Origin: Bacillota bacterium
GTDB taxonomy: Bacteria > Bacillota > UBA4882 > UBA8346
NCBI GenBank assembly: GCA_023402395.1
Contig: JAEYGI010000040.1
Coordinates: 682,001 to 746,000, forward strand
Length of the DNA: 64,000 nucleotides
Direction of reading: 5' to 3'
Part shown: positions 16,287-24,836 of the stretch, piece after piece
Layout of the letters: every line of letters starts with the position of its first letter
Numbering within the stretch: the first letter of the stretch is position 1
Translations under genes and position numbers: made by a program
The notes under the pieces: model-generated
The model's input: only the letters and a program-made list of their open reading frames with translations
Database searches by the model: none
Told to the model about the DNA's origin: nothing

Positions 16287-16904
16287 ATGGAATTGAAACG
16301 TTGGGTAATGGGAGATTTACAGGTCAATACCTTTTTGGTCTGGTCGGACGGGGAAGCCGGGATCATTGATCCCGGAGGCGCGATGACTGAAGTATTCGAG
16401 CATTTGACCCGCCTAGGCTTGCGTTTGGCGTGGATCGTCAACACCCACGGCCATGCCGATCATATCGCCGGGAACGCCGAGATCCATTCCTTGACCGGCG
16501 CTCCAATTATTATTCATCCCAATGACCGGCCAATGCTGGTATCGGCTGCGGCCAACCTCTCCGCATATATTGGAGCGGAGTTGGTCAGCCCCGATGCGGA
16601 TCGGACCGTCCGGGCCGGCGATCACTTGGAACTGGGGCGCGAGATCTTGACGGTCATTGAAACTCCCGGGCATACCGTTGGGTCGATTTCGCTGTATGCT
16701 CCCGGGTTGCTGTTCTCGGGCGATGCACTGTTTTATGAGAGTATCGGCCGGACCGATTTCCCCGGCGGCGACCACCGGCAATTGCTGGCTAGCATCAAGG
16801 AACGCCTGTTAACCTTACCTCAGGATACCTTAGTCTGGCCCGGCCATGACCGCTCAACCAGCATCGGGCATGAAACGGATTTTAATCCGTATCTTCATGA
16901 ATAG
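16287..16904 (+). CDS. MBL-fold metallo-hydrolase (glyoxalase II-like)
   Basis: A stand-alone metallo-beta-lactamase-fold hydrolase of 205 residues. THGHADHIAG (about 51-60) provides the HxHxDH metal site; later metal ligands are in ETPGHTVGSISL and LFSGDALF, and the final His lies in WPGHD. This set fits the YqgX/glyoxalase-II-like group that hydrolyses thioesters. It lies 22 bases after the DUF2007 gene and 6 bases before hemZ, in one operon. Confidence 0.88.
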   Translation: MELKRWVMGDLQVNTFLVWSDGEAGIIDPGGAMTEVFEHLTRLGLRLAWIVNTHGHADHIAGNAEIHSLTGAPIIIHPNDRPMLVSAAANLSAYIGAELVSPDADRTVRAGDHLELGREILTVIETPGHTVGSISLYAPGLLFSGDALFYESIGRTDFPGGDHRQLLASIKERLLTLPQDTLVWPGHDRSTSIGHETDFNPYLHE

Positions 16905-16910
16905 GGTCCG

Positions 16911-18371
16911 ATGAATTATACTGTGAACGTCGCAGACCCGAAACAATTGCCTAATATCCAGGCCGCCCTTCAGATCCTTGACCCCGACGCCCTGCTGGTG
17001 GCTGAAGGCGGTGATTGGCGGATCGGCGTTGATTACAATACCGATTTCCGGATAACCGTCCGGCTGGACGACGGGCAAGCCGCTTCGAAATGGGAGTATC
17101 GCGACACTGAGATCTTCGATCCGTGCTATGGACCGGCCGATCGCCAGCAACGCCTTAAAGAATTGATTCGGCTGGGCATCATTTCCCTGGCTGGACCTAG
17201 ATTCGGCAAGAAGCCCCCGTGGGGGATTTTGAGCGGGGTGCGGCCGACCAAGATCTTTCATTATTTGCGGGATAAGGGCTTTCCGGTCGAAGCGATCCGC
17301 GCCAATCTGCGGACGATTTACGGATTGGATCCGAATAAAGCCGATTTGGTGGTCGAGATCGGAGCCAAGCAAGAGCGTTTTTTCAACTCTTCCGGCCGGA
17401 TCGGAGTCTATATCGGCATCCCGTTTTGCCCAAGCCGCTGCCATTATTGTTCGTTTCCGGCGGTTCCGCTGTCAACCCACGGCCACCTGGTGAAAGATTA
17501 CCTGAAGGCCCTTCATCGTGAAATTGAAGCCATGGCCACGTTCTTCCTGGAACGGGGCTGGTCCGTGGAAACGATTTATCTGGGGGGCGGAACCCCGACC
17601 AGTCTGGACGACGAGTCGTTTCAGATACTGCTGGAAGACATCTCCGAACGGTTTCAGGCCGGAACAACCACCGAATTTACTGTAGAAGCCGGTCGGCCGG
17701 AGACGATCACTCCGGCCAAATTAACGGCCATGGTTCAAGCTGGGGCAACCCGGGTCAGCGTCAATCCTCAAACCATGAACGCTCCGACCTTGGAACGAAT
17801 CGGCCGCGATCATTCGGTGCGCCAGGTTCTTGATGCGGTTCAAATGGTCAAACCGACCCGTCTGGATCTGAATATGGATCTGATTCTGGGATTACCAGGT
17901 GAGGACGGAGGCGATTTTCTGAGTTCAATTGCGAGAGTAGTGGAATTGCAACCAGAAAACGTGACCATTCATACGCTGGCTCCGAAACGGGCGGCAGCCT
18001 GGCGGAGCAGCTTTTCCGGACTGGAACTAGCGGACGAGGCCGATCTGGCGCGGGCGGTCGAGACAGGGCACCGCCTGTTGCGTGACTCGGGATATGCTCC
18101 TTATTATTTATACCGGCAACGTCTTATCCTGGCCGATCAAGAAAATACCGGATTCGCCAGGCCGGAGCGGGAGAGCGTTTATAATATTCAAATGATGGAA
18201 GAAAGGCAAACCATCTTTGGCCTTGGAGCCGGTGCCGTTACGAAATGGGTCTATGGCCCGAAGCACCGGGTCGCGCGTCATCAAAACCCCAAATGTCCGG
18301 CAACATACAGCCAGCGCATCGACGCCGAATTAGTTAAAAAAGCCCAGCAAACCCGGGTACTTCTTGATTGA
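16911..18371 (+). CDS. hemZ: Radical SAM coproporphyrinogen III oxidase-like protein HemZ
   Basis: An oxygen-independent coproporphyrinogen dehydrogenase-like radical SAM enzyme of 486 residues. The cluster motif is C173, C177, C180 (FCPSRCHYC), preceded by the HemZ-type N-terminal region with GVRPTKIFH near 108-116, and followed by IYLGGGTPTS. HemZ proteins are paralogues of HemN found in Bacillota. The true reaction in a cell showing no other haem gene here is uncertain. It starts 6 bases after the MBL gene. The promoter of the next gene overlaps its stop codon. Confidence 0.88.
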   Translation: MNYTVNVADPKQLPNIQAALQILDPDALLVAEGGDWRIGVDYNTDFRITVRLDDGQAASKWEYRDTEIFDPCYGPADRQQRLKELIRLGIISLAGPRFGKKPPWGILSGVRPTKIFHYLRDKGFPVEAIRANLRTIYGLDPNKADLVVEIGAKQERFFNSSGRIGVYIGIPFCPSRCHYCSFPAVPLSTHGHLVKDYLKALHREIEAMATFFLERGWSVETIYLGGGTPTSLDDESFQILLEDISERFQAGTTTEFTVEAGRPETITPAKLTAMVQAGATRVSVNPQTMNAPTLERIGRDHSVRQVLDAVQMVKPTRLDLNMDLILGLPGEDGGDFLSSIARVVELQPENVTIHTLAPKRAAAWRSSFSGLELADEADLARAVETGHRLLRDSGYAPYYLYRQRLILADQENTGFARPERESVYNIQMMEERQTIFGLGAGAVTKWVYGPKHRVARHQNPKCPATYSQRIDAELVKKAQQTRVLLD

Positions 18372-18396
18372 CATTTAGATTGACATTAGGTACAAT
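18368..18396 (+). promoter_or_regulatory. Strong promoter of the foldase gene
   Basis: TTGACA (18368-18373), 17 bp, TACAAT (18391-18396). A second TTGACA begins at 18380 but has no matching -10. The -35 overlaps the hemZ stop codon. Confidence 0.75.
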
Positions 18397-18486
18397 ATTA
18401 GCAGTATTGTCAGGATTGGATTTTGTGGCATTCATGGGTGTTTACTCATTTTTTTTTGGGCAAATATAAAGGAGGAATTATCGCCA

Positions 18487-19995
18487 ATGAGTATGATGTC
18501 GATCCGTCGCGTTTGCCAGAAGTTGCTGATGCCGGTGATCATTCTGTTGGTCGTGGCATTGACTATCGGTATGTTTTATATCGGTATTCCGGCGATGACC
18601 AAAGAAACGACGGCTTATAAAGGGCCTTCGGTTAAGATCAACGGCCAGCAAGTGAAGGATAAGGATTTTAATAATTATATTTTCCGCGCCGCGCAACAAG
18701 CCAGCCAAATGCAGCAGTACGGCGCGACGTATTCCGAATCACAGGTGCGTGACATGGCGTTGACGATCGCGATTCAAGAAACCGCTTTCGAACAAGAGCT
18801 CAAAAAGGCGAAGATCAAAGTCACCAACGCCGATGTGGACAAACTGATCAAAAAGTACCTGCCCACCGAGGAAGAATTGCAAAGCTTCATGGAGCGGCAA
18901 GGCTACAGCAACAAGAACGAGTTCAGGAAAGCAGTGAAGCAAGACGTCGAAAAGCAGAAATTCATCGCCACGAAGGCGCGCGAATTGAAGATCAAGATTC
19001 CGAAGGAGCAAGTCCTTGGCATGCTTGAGCAGATTGAGGTTAGCCACATTTTGGTCGGCCTCAAGGATTCCAGCGGCGCAGATATCCGGACTGACGCTCA
19101 GGCTGTGGCGCGCGCCAATGAGGTGTACGCCAAAGTATCCGAGGGCGGAGATTTTTCCGAGCTTGCCAAACAATACTCCGATGATCCGGGCTCCAAGGAT
19201 AAAGGCGGCAGTCTCGGGACAATGCCGGTGGACCAATTTAAAAATAGCATGGTCAAACCGTTTGTGGATGGCACGTTAGGATTAAAGGCTGGTGAGTTCA
19301 GTAAACCGGTCAAGTCCGATTACGGTTATCACATTATCAAGCTGGACTCCAGAATCATGCCCAAGGGCAACGAATACAAGGAAAAATACCAGGAAACCGA
19401 AGATGATCTGCTGATGCGTCAGGCTCCTTATGATCAGGCTTTTCAGGATTGGTTGCAGAACCTTTATAAAAAAGCGCAGGACAACATGGAGATTCAAGAT
19501 TCGGGACTGCGGGCGTTTCGTCTGAAACAGGATCAGAAATGGCAGGAATCGGCCCAGGCTTATGAAAAGGCCATCACACGCAAGTATTACAAGAATAAAG
19601 CGGATGTCTATATCGAAGCCTCCGAGGTTTATCGTGAATTGAAACAACCGAAGGAAGCCATCGCGATTCTGAAGAAGGCCCCGGCGGATTCCCAAGAAAC
19701 CATGGAGTATCAAACCGCCCTTGCCAAGGCGTATGTGGACGACGGGCAACAAAATACCGCCAAAGCGGAGTTGACCAAATTTAGTACGGCTCACCCCGGC
19801 GACATGAATGTTCACGAGCAACTCAAGGCGCTGTTCACCGAGTTTAAGATGACGGACGAGGCGGCCAAAGAGGATCAACTGCTGAAGGAGCTTGAGCGTA
19901 AAGAGAAAGAAGCCATGGAAAAGTACCAGCAGAGCTTGAATCAGCAACAGAGTGGAACCCAAGCTTCTCCGAATCCCAGTCCCGCGGCAAACTAA
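18487..19995 (+). CDS. Membrane-anchored parvulin-type foldase (SurA/PrsA-like) with C-terminal TPR-like region
   Basis: Assists folding of exported proteins at the outer face of the membrane. The 502 residues comprise one N-terminal span (about 14-36, PVIILLVVALTIGMFYIGI), a SurA-N-like helical region (50-180), a PpiC rotamase domain (about 185-290; VSHILV, FSELAKQYSDDPGSKDKGGSLG, YGYHIIKL) and a helical TPR-like tail (about 330-465) ending in a charged Gln/Ser/Pro segment. No lipobox cysteine is present, so the anchor is the membrane helix rather than a lipid as in PrsA. Its own promoter lies upstream. Confidence 0.88.
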   Translation: MSMMSIRRVCQKLLMPVIILLVVALTIGMFYIGIPAMTKETTAYKGPSVKINGQQVKDKDFNNYIFRAAQQASQMQQYGATYSESQVRDMALTIAIQETAFEQELKKAKIKVTNADVDKLIKKYLPTEEELQSFMERQGYSNKNEFRKAVKQDVEKQKFIATKARELKIKIPKEQVLGMLEQIEVSHILVGLKDSSGADIRTDAQAVARANEVYAKVSEGGDFSELAKQYSDDPGSKDKGGSLGTMPVDQFKNSMVKPFVDGTLGLKAGEFSKPVKSDYGYHIIKLDSRIMPKGNEYKEKYQETEDDLLMRQAPYDQAFQDWLQNLYKKAQDNMEIQDSGLRAFRLKQDQKWQESAQAYEKAITRKYYKNKADVYIEASEVYRELKQPKEAIAILKKAPADSQETMEYQTALAKAYVDDGQQNTAKAELTKFSTAHPGDMNVHEQLKALFTEFKMTDEAAKEDQLLKELERKEKEAMEKYQQSLNQQQSGTQASPNPSPAAN

Positions 19996-20021
19996 AACTT
20001 GAATAAGCGAGTCACGATCAA

Positions 20022-20049
20022 CGCGGAGGGCGGAACAACGCCTTCCGCG
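20022..20049 (+). other. Stable hairpin between the foldase gene and hisS
   Basis: An 11-bp stem, CGCGGAGGGCG/CGCCTTCCGCG with one G-U pair, and loop GAACAA. No T-run follows, so it is not a classical terminator. It could protect or process the transcript or act as a weak pause site before hisS. Confidence 0.5.
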
Positions 20050-20083
20050 TATTGATATCGGAATGTAAATGAGGCGAGATTAG

Positions 20084-21349
20084 ATGGCTAAAGTCTTTAC
20101 TCCCAAGGGGACCTATGATCTTCTCCCGGAAGATGTCGTGTATTGGCGTTATCTGGAGACTTTAATTCAAACAATATTTACGGAATACGGCTACGGGGAA
20201 GTCCGGACCCCGATCTTCGAACATACGGAATTATTTCAGCGCGGCATTGGTGAAACCACTGACATTGTCGAAAAGGAGATGTTCACTTTCTCCGACCGTG
20301 GCGATCGCAGCATCACGTTGCGACCGGAAGGCACCGCATCGGTGGTTCGCGCTTACCTGGAACATAACCTGGCAGCTTCCGGGGGTGTGGCTAAACTGTA
20401 TTACTATGGGCCGATGTTTCGCTGCGAAGCGCCTCAAGCCGGCCGTTTCCGGCAATTCGTCCAGTTCGGGGCTGAGGTTCTCGGCAGCAATGATCCCCGG
20501 GTCGACGCCGAGGTAATTGCGCTAGTAGTTAACTTTTATCGGCGGCTGGGGATTTCTGATTTGGAGACCAATATCAATTCCATCGGCTGCCCTGATTGCC
20601 GGCCGCTTTATCGCGCCCGATTGCTGGAGCACTTGCGCCCCCGCGCCCATGAATTGTGTCCAAACTGTCAACGCCGGTTGGAGCGGAATCCGCTGCGGCT
20701 GCTTGACTGCAAAAATCCAGCCTGCCGCAAGGTTACTGCCGATGTGCCGCTGATCACCGAAACGCTCTGTCCGGACTGTGGCGGCCATTTCCAGCGTCTG
20801 TTGGATCTTTTGGACGGATTGGGCATCGGCTATACCATGAATCCGCGATTGGTGCGTGGCTTTGATTATTATACGAAAACCGTGTTTGAGGTGGTCGCCG
20901 GGGATTTGGGAGCCCAAAACGCCTTGGGTGGCGGCGGCCGTTATGACGGGCTGGTGGAGGAATGCGGCGGCCCTCCGACCCCGGGAATCGGCTTCGCGGG
21001 CGGAATGGAACGTTTGATCATGGTGTTGAAGGCCAGAAACCTTTTGCCCAAGATTCAAACCGGGCCTCATTTGTATCTGGCGCCGCTGGGCGAGAACGCT
21101 CAACAGGCGCTGTTCCCGGTGCTGATCCGCCTCCGTGAAGCGGGATGGATCGTGGACACGGATTACTTGGGCCGCAGCCTGAAAGCGCAGCTTAAAACCG
21201 CCGATAAAACCGGAGTCCGGCTGGTGGGGATTCTGGGTGAAGATGAGTTGAATAACGGTCAGATCCTGATCCGGCATATGGATACCAGCCAGCAAGAATT
21301 GATCGGATTGTCCGATATTGAGGCGCTGTTAAGCAAAATATATCGATAG
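20084..21349 (+). CDS. hisS: Histidyl-tRNA synthetase
   Basis: Charges tRNA-His. A class II synthetase of 421 residues with KGTYDLLPED at the N-terminus, motif 2 around PMFRCEAPQAGRFRQF, the histidine loop GGGGRYDGL and motif 3 GIGFAGGMERL, then an anticodon-binding domain. A cysteine-rich insertion (about 165-250) holds CPDC, CPNC, CKNPAC and CPDC pairs and may bind zinc, as in many HisRS. ATG 20084 follows GAGGCGAG. No T-box precedes it. aspS follows closely, the common hisS-aspS pair. Confidence 0.96.
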   Translation: MAKVFTPKGTYDLLPEDVVYWRYLETLIQTIFTEYGYGEVRTPIFEHTELFQRGIGETTDIVEKEMFTFSDRGDRSITLRPEGTASVVRAYLEHNLAASGGVAKLYYYGPMFRCEAPQAGRFRQFVQFGAEVLGSNDPRVDAEVIALVVNFYRRLGISDLETNINSIGCPDCRPLYRARLLEHLRPRAHELCPNCQRRLERNPLRLLDCKNPACRKVTADVPLITETLCPDCGGHFQRLLDLLDGLGIGYTMNPRLVRGFDYYTKTVFEVVAGDLGAQNALGGGGRYDGLVEECGGPPTPGIGFAGGMERLIMVLKARNLLPKIQTGPHLYLAPLGENAQQALFPVLIRLREAGWIVDTDYLGRSLKAQLKTADKTGVRLVGILGEDELNNGQILIRHMDTSQQELIGLSDIEALLSKIYR

Positions 21350-21432
21350 GGTTGAATTTCCGGTCCGGATTTAATCCATTATTGTCAATTCACCGCTTTG
21401 ATGATGTTTCAGGAGTTGGGAGGAGTTCAAAA

Positions 21433-23199
21433 TTGAACTATGCAATCAGGAATGCCGGCTGTGGCCAATTAAAATCCCAGGATGCCGGAAAGGAAGTTAT
21501 CCTAAATGGTTGGGTGCAACGCCGTCGCGATCACGGCGGTTTGATTTTTGCCGATTTGCGGGATCGTTCCGGCGTTGTCCAGGTGGTTTTTAACCCGGAT
21601 CTCAATCCCGGCGCGTTTGCGTTGGCTGAAACGCTCCGCAGCGAATATGTGGTGGCGGTAACCGGGAAAGTGGCCCCTCGTCCCGAAGGGACCATCAATC
21701 CGAATATGGTCACCGGAGAGATTGAGGTCCTTGGGGCCAAGCTTGAGATTCTCAATGAAGCGAAAACTCCTCCGATCTACATCGTCGAAAACAGCGACGC
21801 CGACGAGACGATCCGTCTGAAATACCGTTATTTGGACTTGCGCCGTCCGGAGATGCAGCGCAATATTATGCTGCGCCACCGGGTAACCAAGTCGGTTCGT
21901 GATTTTCTTGATTCCCAAGGATTCCTGGAGATCGAAACGCCGATGCTGACCAAGAGCACGCCGGAAGGGGCGCGTGACTTTTTGGTGCCCAGCCGCGTCA
22001 ATCCGGGCCGGTTTTATGCGCTGCCGCAATCGCCGCAAATTTTCAAACAGCTGTTGATGGTGAGCGGATTCGAGAAATATTTTCAGATCGTGCGCTGTTT
22101 CCGGGATGAGGATCTGCGCGCCGACCGTCAACCGGAGTTTACCCAGATCGACCTAGAAATGTCCTTTCTCGACCAAAATCTGTTGCTCTGCTTGATGGAA
22201 GAGATGATTGCCAAAGTCTTTCGCGATACTGTCGGGATCGAGGTTCCGCTTCCCTTCTTACGGATGGAATACAGTGAGGCTATGGCCCGTTTTGGCTCGG
22301 ACAAACCGGATATCCGGTTTGGTTTGGAATTGGTGGAAATCTCCGACTTGGTGGCCGGATCCGGCTTTAAAGTGTTTGCCAATGTGGCGGCGAGCGGGGG
22401 AAAAGTGGTCGGTATCAACGTTCCCGGTTGCGCCAATTATACCCGGAGTCAATTGGACGAGTTATCGCCGCTGGCGGCCACCTACGGCGCCAAGGGCCTT
22501 GCGTATCTGGTCCTGAGTGAGGAAGGGGTCAAATCGCCGATCGCCAAGTTCTTTACCGAAGAAGAATTGCAGCGGATCATCGGCCGCTTTGGCGCGAAAG
22601 CCGGCGATCTTATTTTGCTCATCGCCGATAAGCCTTCCGTTGCCCAAACCGCCATGGGCCAAGTCCGCCTGGAGTTTGGACGCAGGCTCAACCTGATTCC
22701 TTCCGGTACCTTCCAGTTCCTGTGGGTGATTAATTTTCCATTGTTGGAATTTGATGAGGAAGAAAAGCGCTATGTCGCGGTGCATCATCCCTTTACCGCG
22801 CCGTTGCCCGAGGACTTGGACAAACTGGAGAGCGATCCGGGAAGCGTCCGCGCCAATTCTTACGATCTGGTTTTAAATGGGGTGGAATTGGGTGGCGGCA
22901 GCATCCGTATTTTCCAGAGGGACGTTCAGGAACGAATGTTCAACTTGCTCGGATTTTCAATGGAGGAAGCCCGCGACAAATTTGGCTTTTTGCTTGAGGC
23001 CTTCGAATATGGGACTCCGCCCCATGGCGGAATCGCTTTCGGGCTTGACCGGATGGTGATGTTGCTGACTGGAAGCAGTTCGATCCGGGATGTGATCGCT
23101 TTCCCCAAGACGGCCAGCGCGACCTGTCTGATGACCTCGGCTCCATCCGAAGTCGCGCCACGGCAGTTAAAGGAGCTTTCCATCAAAACGACTGTTTAA
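21433..23199 (+). CDS. aspS: Aspartyl-tRNA synthetase
   Basis: Charges tRNA-Asp (and tRNA-Asn if non-discriminating, which cannot be told here). The 588 residues have an OB-fold with LNGWVQRRRDHGGLIFADLRDR, motif 2 FRDEDLRADRQPEFTQID, a GAD insertion, and motif 3 GGIAFGLDRMVMLL with FPKTASATCLM. The start is set at TTG 21433, 7 bases after GGGAGGAG, giving the normal bacterial N-terminus; the frame is open back to 21352 without a ribosome site. It follows hisS by 83 bases. Confidence 0.95.
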   Translation: MNYAIRNAGCGQLKSQDAGKEVILNGWVQRRRDHGGLIFADLRDRSGVVQVVFNPDLNPGAFALAETLRSEYVVAVTGKVAPRPEGTINPNMVTGEIEVLGAKLEILNEAKTPPIYIVENSDADETIRLKYRYLDLRRPEMQRNIMLRHRVTKSVRDFLDSQGFLEIETPMLTKSTPEGARDFLVPSRVNPGRFYALPQSPQIFKQLLMVSGFEKYFQIVRCFRDEDLRADRQPEFTQIDLEMSFLDQNLLLCLMEEMIAKVFRDTVGIEVPLPFLRMEYSEAMARFGSDKPDIRFGLELVEISDLVAGSGFKVFANVAASGGKVVGINVPGCANYTRSQLDELSPLAATYGAKGLAYLVLSEEGVKSPIAKFFTEEELQRIIGRFGAKAGDLILLIADKPSVAQTAMGQVRLEFGRRLNLIPSGTFQFLWVINFPLLEFDEEEKRYVAVHHPFTAPLPEDLDKLESDPGSVRANSYDLVLNGVELGGGSIRIFQRDVQERMFNLLGFSMEEARDKFGFLLEAFEYGTPPHGGIAFGLDRMVMLLTGSSSIRDVIAFPKTASATCLMTSAPSEVAPRQLKELSIKTTV

Positions 23200-23213
23200 C
23201 CATAGTTGAATAC

Positions 23214-23242
23214 TTGAAGGATATCCATAACTGTGATAAGAT
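23214..23242 (+). promoter_or_regulatory. Promoter of the 6S RNA
   Basis: TTGAAG (23214-23219), 17 bp, TAAGAT (23237-23242). Predicted start is near 23249. Confidence 0.7.
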
Positions 23243-23249
23243 GATTTTA

Positions 23250-23436
23250 GTTCTTAACCCTGCTATGTTCGTGTTGAAGCTGGATTTGTTATGAACCAAC
23301 ATTATTACCTAGGGAGTTTGGACTCTACCGATGGCTTGTATGCCGCTGACCGGCGGACACATAAAATAGGTAGGAGAACACCCACCTGCATGCGCAGGGT
23401 TCAGGTAACGTTCAGCATAACGGCATGGCGGGGTTT
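23250..23436 (+). ncRNA. ssrS: 6S RNA
   Basis: 6S RNA mimics an open promoter and sequesters the housekeeping RNA polymerase holoenzyme. A 12-bp closing stem pairs AACCCTGCTATG (23256-23267) with CATGGCGGGGTT (23424-23435), using two G-U pairs. Inside are motifs recalled from clostridial 6S RNAs: ATGTTCGTG, GAACCAACAT, CCTAGGGAG and CACCTGC...GGGTTC. The length, about 180 nt, fits. It has a promoter, a terminator, and the folate cyclo-ligase gene immediately downstream, the same linkage as ssrS-ygfA of proteobacteria. The short frame crossing it looks spurious. Confidence 0.8.
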
Positions 23437-23444
23437 ACAAAAGC

Positions 23445-23477
23445 AAACCCCTTTCCAACTCGGAAAGGGGTTTTTTT
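23445..23477 (+). terminator. Intrinsic terminator after the 6S RNA
   Basis: AACCCCTTTCC/GGAAAGGGGTT stem with loop AACTC, then seven T. An upstream GGGGTTT (23430-23436) could instead pair with AAACCCC (23445-23451), an alternative fold. Confidence 0.88.
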
Positions 23478-23523
23478 ACAACAACCTTAAACCTCAAAAT
23501 AAGCAATACCGAAGGTGATCCGT

Positions 23524-24093
23524 TTGCCGACCAAAGCCGAAATCCGCTGCTGGATGCGGGCCAGATTGGATAATGCCGCCCCTGCTGAATTGCAAATATG
23601 GAATGAGGTCCTCACGGCCCGGCTGCTCCGGATGGAAAGGATCTTATCCGCGACAAACGTCATGCTTTATTATTCGATTGGCAATGAAGCCGTAACCATA
23701 CCGGCCATTGCGGAATTGCTGCGTTGGGGAAAGACGGTATCATTGCCGGTCTGTACTCCGGATCGGGACTTGTGGGCCGGAATAGTGGCCTCCCTGGACG
23801 AACTAATCCCGGCGAAATTCGGCTTGCTTGAACCGGGCCCTGATTCGCCACGGCTTGACCCGTCCTGTCTTGAACTGGTCATTGTTCCCGGTTTGGCATT
23901 TGACCGGCGGGGGAATCGGCTCGGACACGGCGCGGGATATTACGACCGTTTCCTAAAACGGGCGGATTCAGCGTATAAGTTGGGTTTGGGATATGACTTT
24001 CAGATAGTGGATGAGGTGCCGGCGTTGCCGCATGATGTTCGTCTGGATGCCGTGCTCACTCCGGCCGGTTTAATTGAACCGGTTATCGAATAA
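23524..24093 (+). CDS. fthC: 5-formyltetrahydrofolate cyclo-ligase
   Basis: Converts 5-formyl-THF with ATP to 5,10-methenyl-THF, salvaging a folate storage form. The 189 residues show the family ending RRGNRLGHGAGYYDRFL (ATP and folate site), with VIVPGLAFD before it. TTG 23524 is preferred because AAGGTGATC directly precedes it; the GTG at 23515 lies within that site. It lies 47 bases beyond the 6S RNA terminator. Confidence 0.92.
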   Translation: MPTKAEIRCWMRARLDNAAPAELQIWNEVLTARLLRMERILSATNVMLYYSIGNEAVTIPAIAELLRWGKTVSLPVCTPDRDLWAGIVASLDELIPAKFGLLEPGPDSPRLDPSCLELVIVPGLAFDRRGNRLGHGAGYYDRFLKRADSAYKLGLGYDFQIVDEVPALPHDVRLDAVLTPAGLIEPVIE

Positions 24094-24200
24094 AGCTTCT
24101 GACTTCAACTGCTATCACGCGTCTTAAAAGGCTTTCTTTCAAACGCCGTGCGGTAGAAAATGAAAAATAGTTGGACGGAAGAAAAGCTGTGGGAGTGACC

Positions 24201-24422
24201 GCCAATCCACATTCAGTGGCTGAATGTGGATATTTTGTTAGTAAAATAGTTGGGGGAACCGATCCCCTTAGATATTTAGTTATGAAATAATTTCATGCAG
24301 TAAAAGAATGTGGATATTCAGTAACTGATTGTGGATATTTTGTTAATAAATGAACTGTGGGGATCACTCCCAATCCACATTTAGCGACTGAATGTGGATA
24401 TTTTGCAATTAAATGTGGATAA
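24201..24422. repeat. Cluster of DnaA-box-like 9-mers and repeated hairpins
   Basis: TGTGGATAT occurs at 24225, 24309, 24330 and 24393, and TGTGGATAA, the exact complement of the DnaA box TTATCCACA, at 24414. CAATCCACA occurs in the opposite sense at 24203 and 24371. Two pairs are spaced 21 bp apart. Two copies of a roughly 60-bp unit (24187-24247, 24355-24414) each fold into a 12-bp hairpin (24205-24231; 24373-24399). No gene is supported between 24094 and 24468; a minus-strand frame here merely reads the repeat. Confidence 0.65.
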
Positions 24423-24468
24423 CCGGTAATCAAACAAGAATGCGCCTCGAACGATCTGAATTTTTTAT

Positions 24469-24519
24469 CATCAAAAAGGGCTACCCCGGGTACTGTTTTC
24501 GGGATAGCCCTTTTTGATG
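24469..24519. terminator. Large symmetric hairpin, probable bidirectional terminator
   Basis: A perfect 15-bp arm CATCAAAAAGGGCTA (24469-24483) pairs with 24505-24519, extended inward by CCCG/CGGG. T-runs lie on both sides (GATTTTTT side on minus, CCCTTTTT on plus). It sits far from any coding stop, so it may insulate the repeat region. Confidence 0.6.
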
Positions 24520-24612
24520 GCGGCCTGCTGGTGTTTTGACAAGTCCTGCCCGATACCGAAAACCCCTTGGGGGACGGATCGCGCGTTACCTTGCCGTCGC
24601 GTTTCACAACCG

Positions 24613-24688
24613 CCAAACTGCAGGGATTGTGCCAGCAGATACGACTGTAGGCTTGTCGCCGCCGCCGTTTATAAGATTTGCAGTTTGG
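24613..24688. repeat. Inverted repeat in the tepA upstream region
   Basis: CCAAACTGCA (24613-24622) is perfectly mirrored by TGCAGTTTGG (24679-24688), spanning 76 bp. The remainder of 24520-24836 shows no supported gene and no convincing promoter. Confidence 0.5.
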
Positions 24689-24836
24689 AGAATAATTACT
24701 CTGGAGTTATCTGGATGCCCTGACGTGCGGTTCCCGCCCGATTCCAAAAATCAGCGACAATGGGCCGGAATAAAATCGATACCTCGAATGATTTCTATCC
24801 GTCAAGGAATACTAAATTTAAAGAGGAGGTAAATGA

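Noticed and set aside
23291..23518. Frame across the 6S RNA
   Set aside because: It lies within the RNA and crosses its terminator.
24293..24616. Minus-strand frame with YPHS-type repeats
   Set aside because: It translates the DnaA-box-like repeats and runs straight through the 24469-24519 hairpin; no ribosome site was seen.
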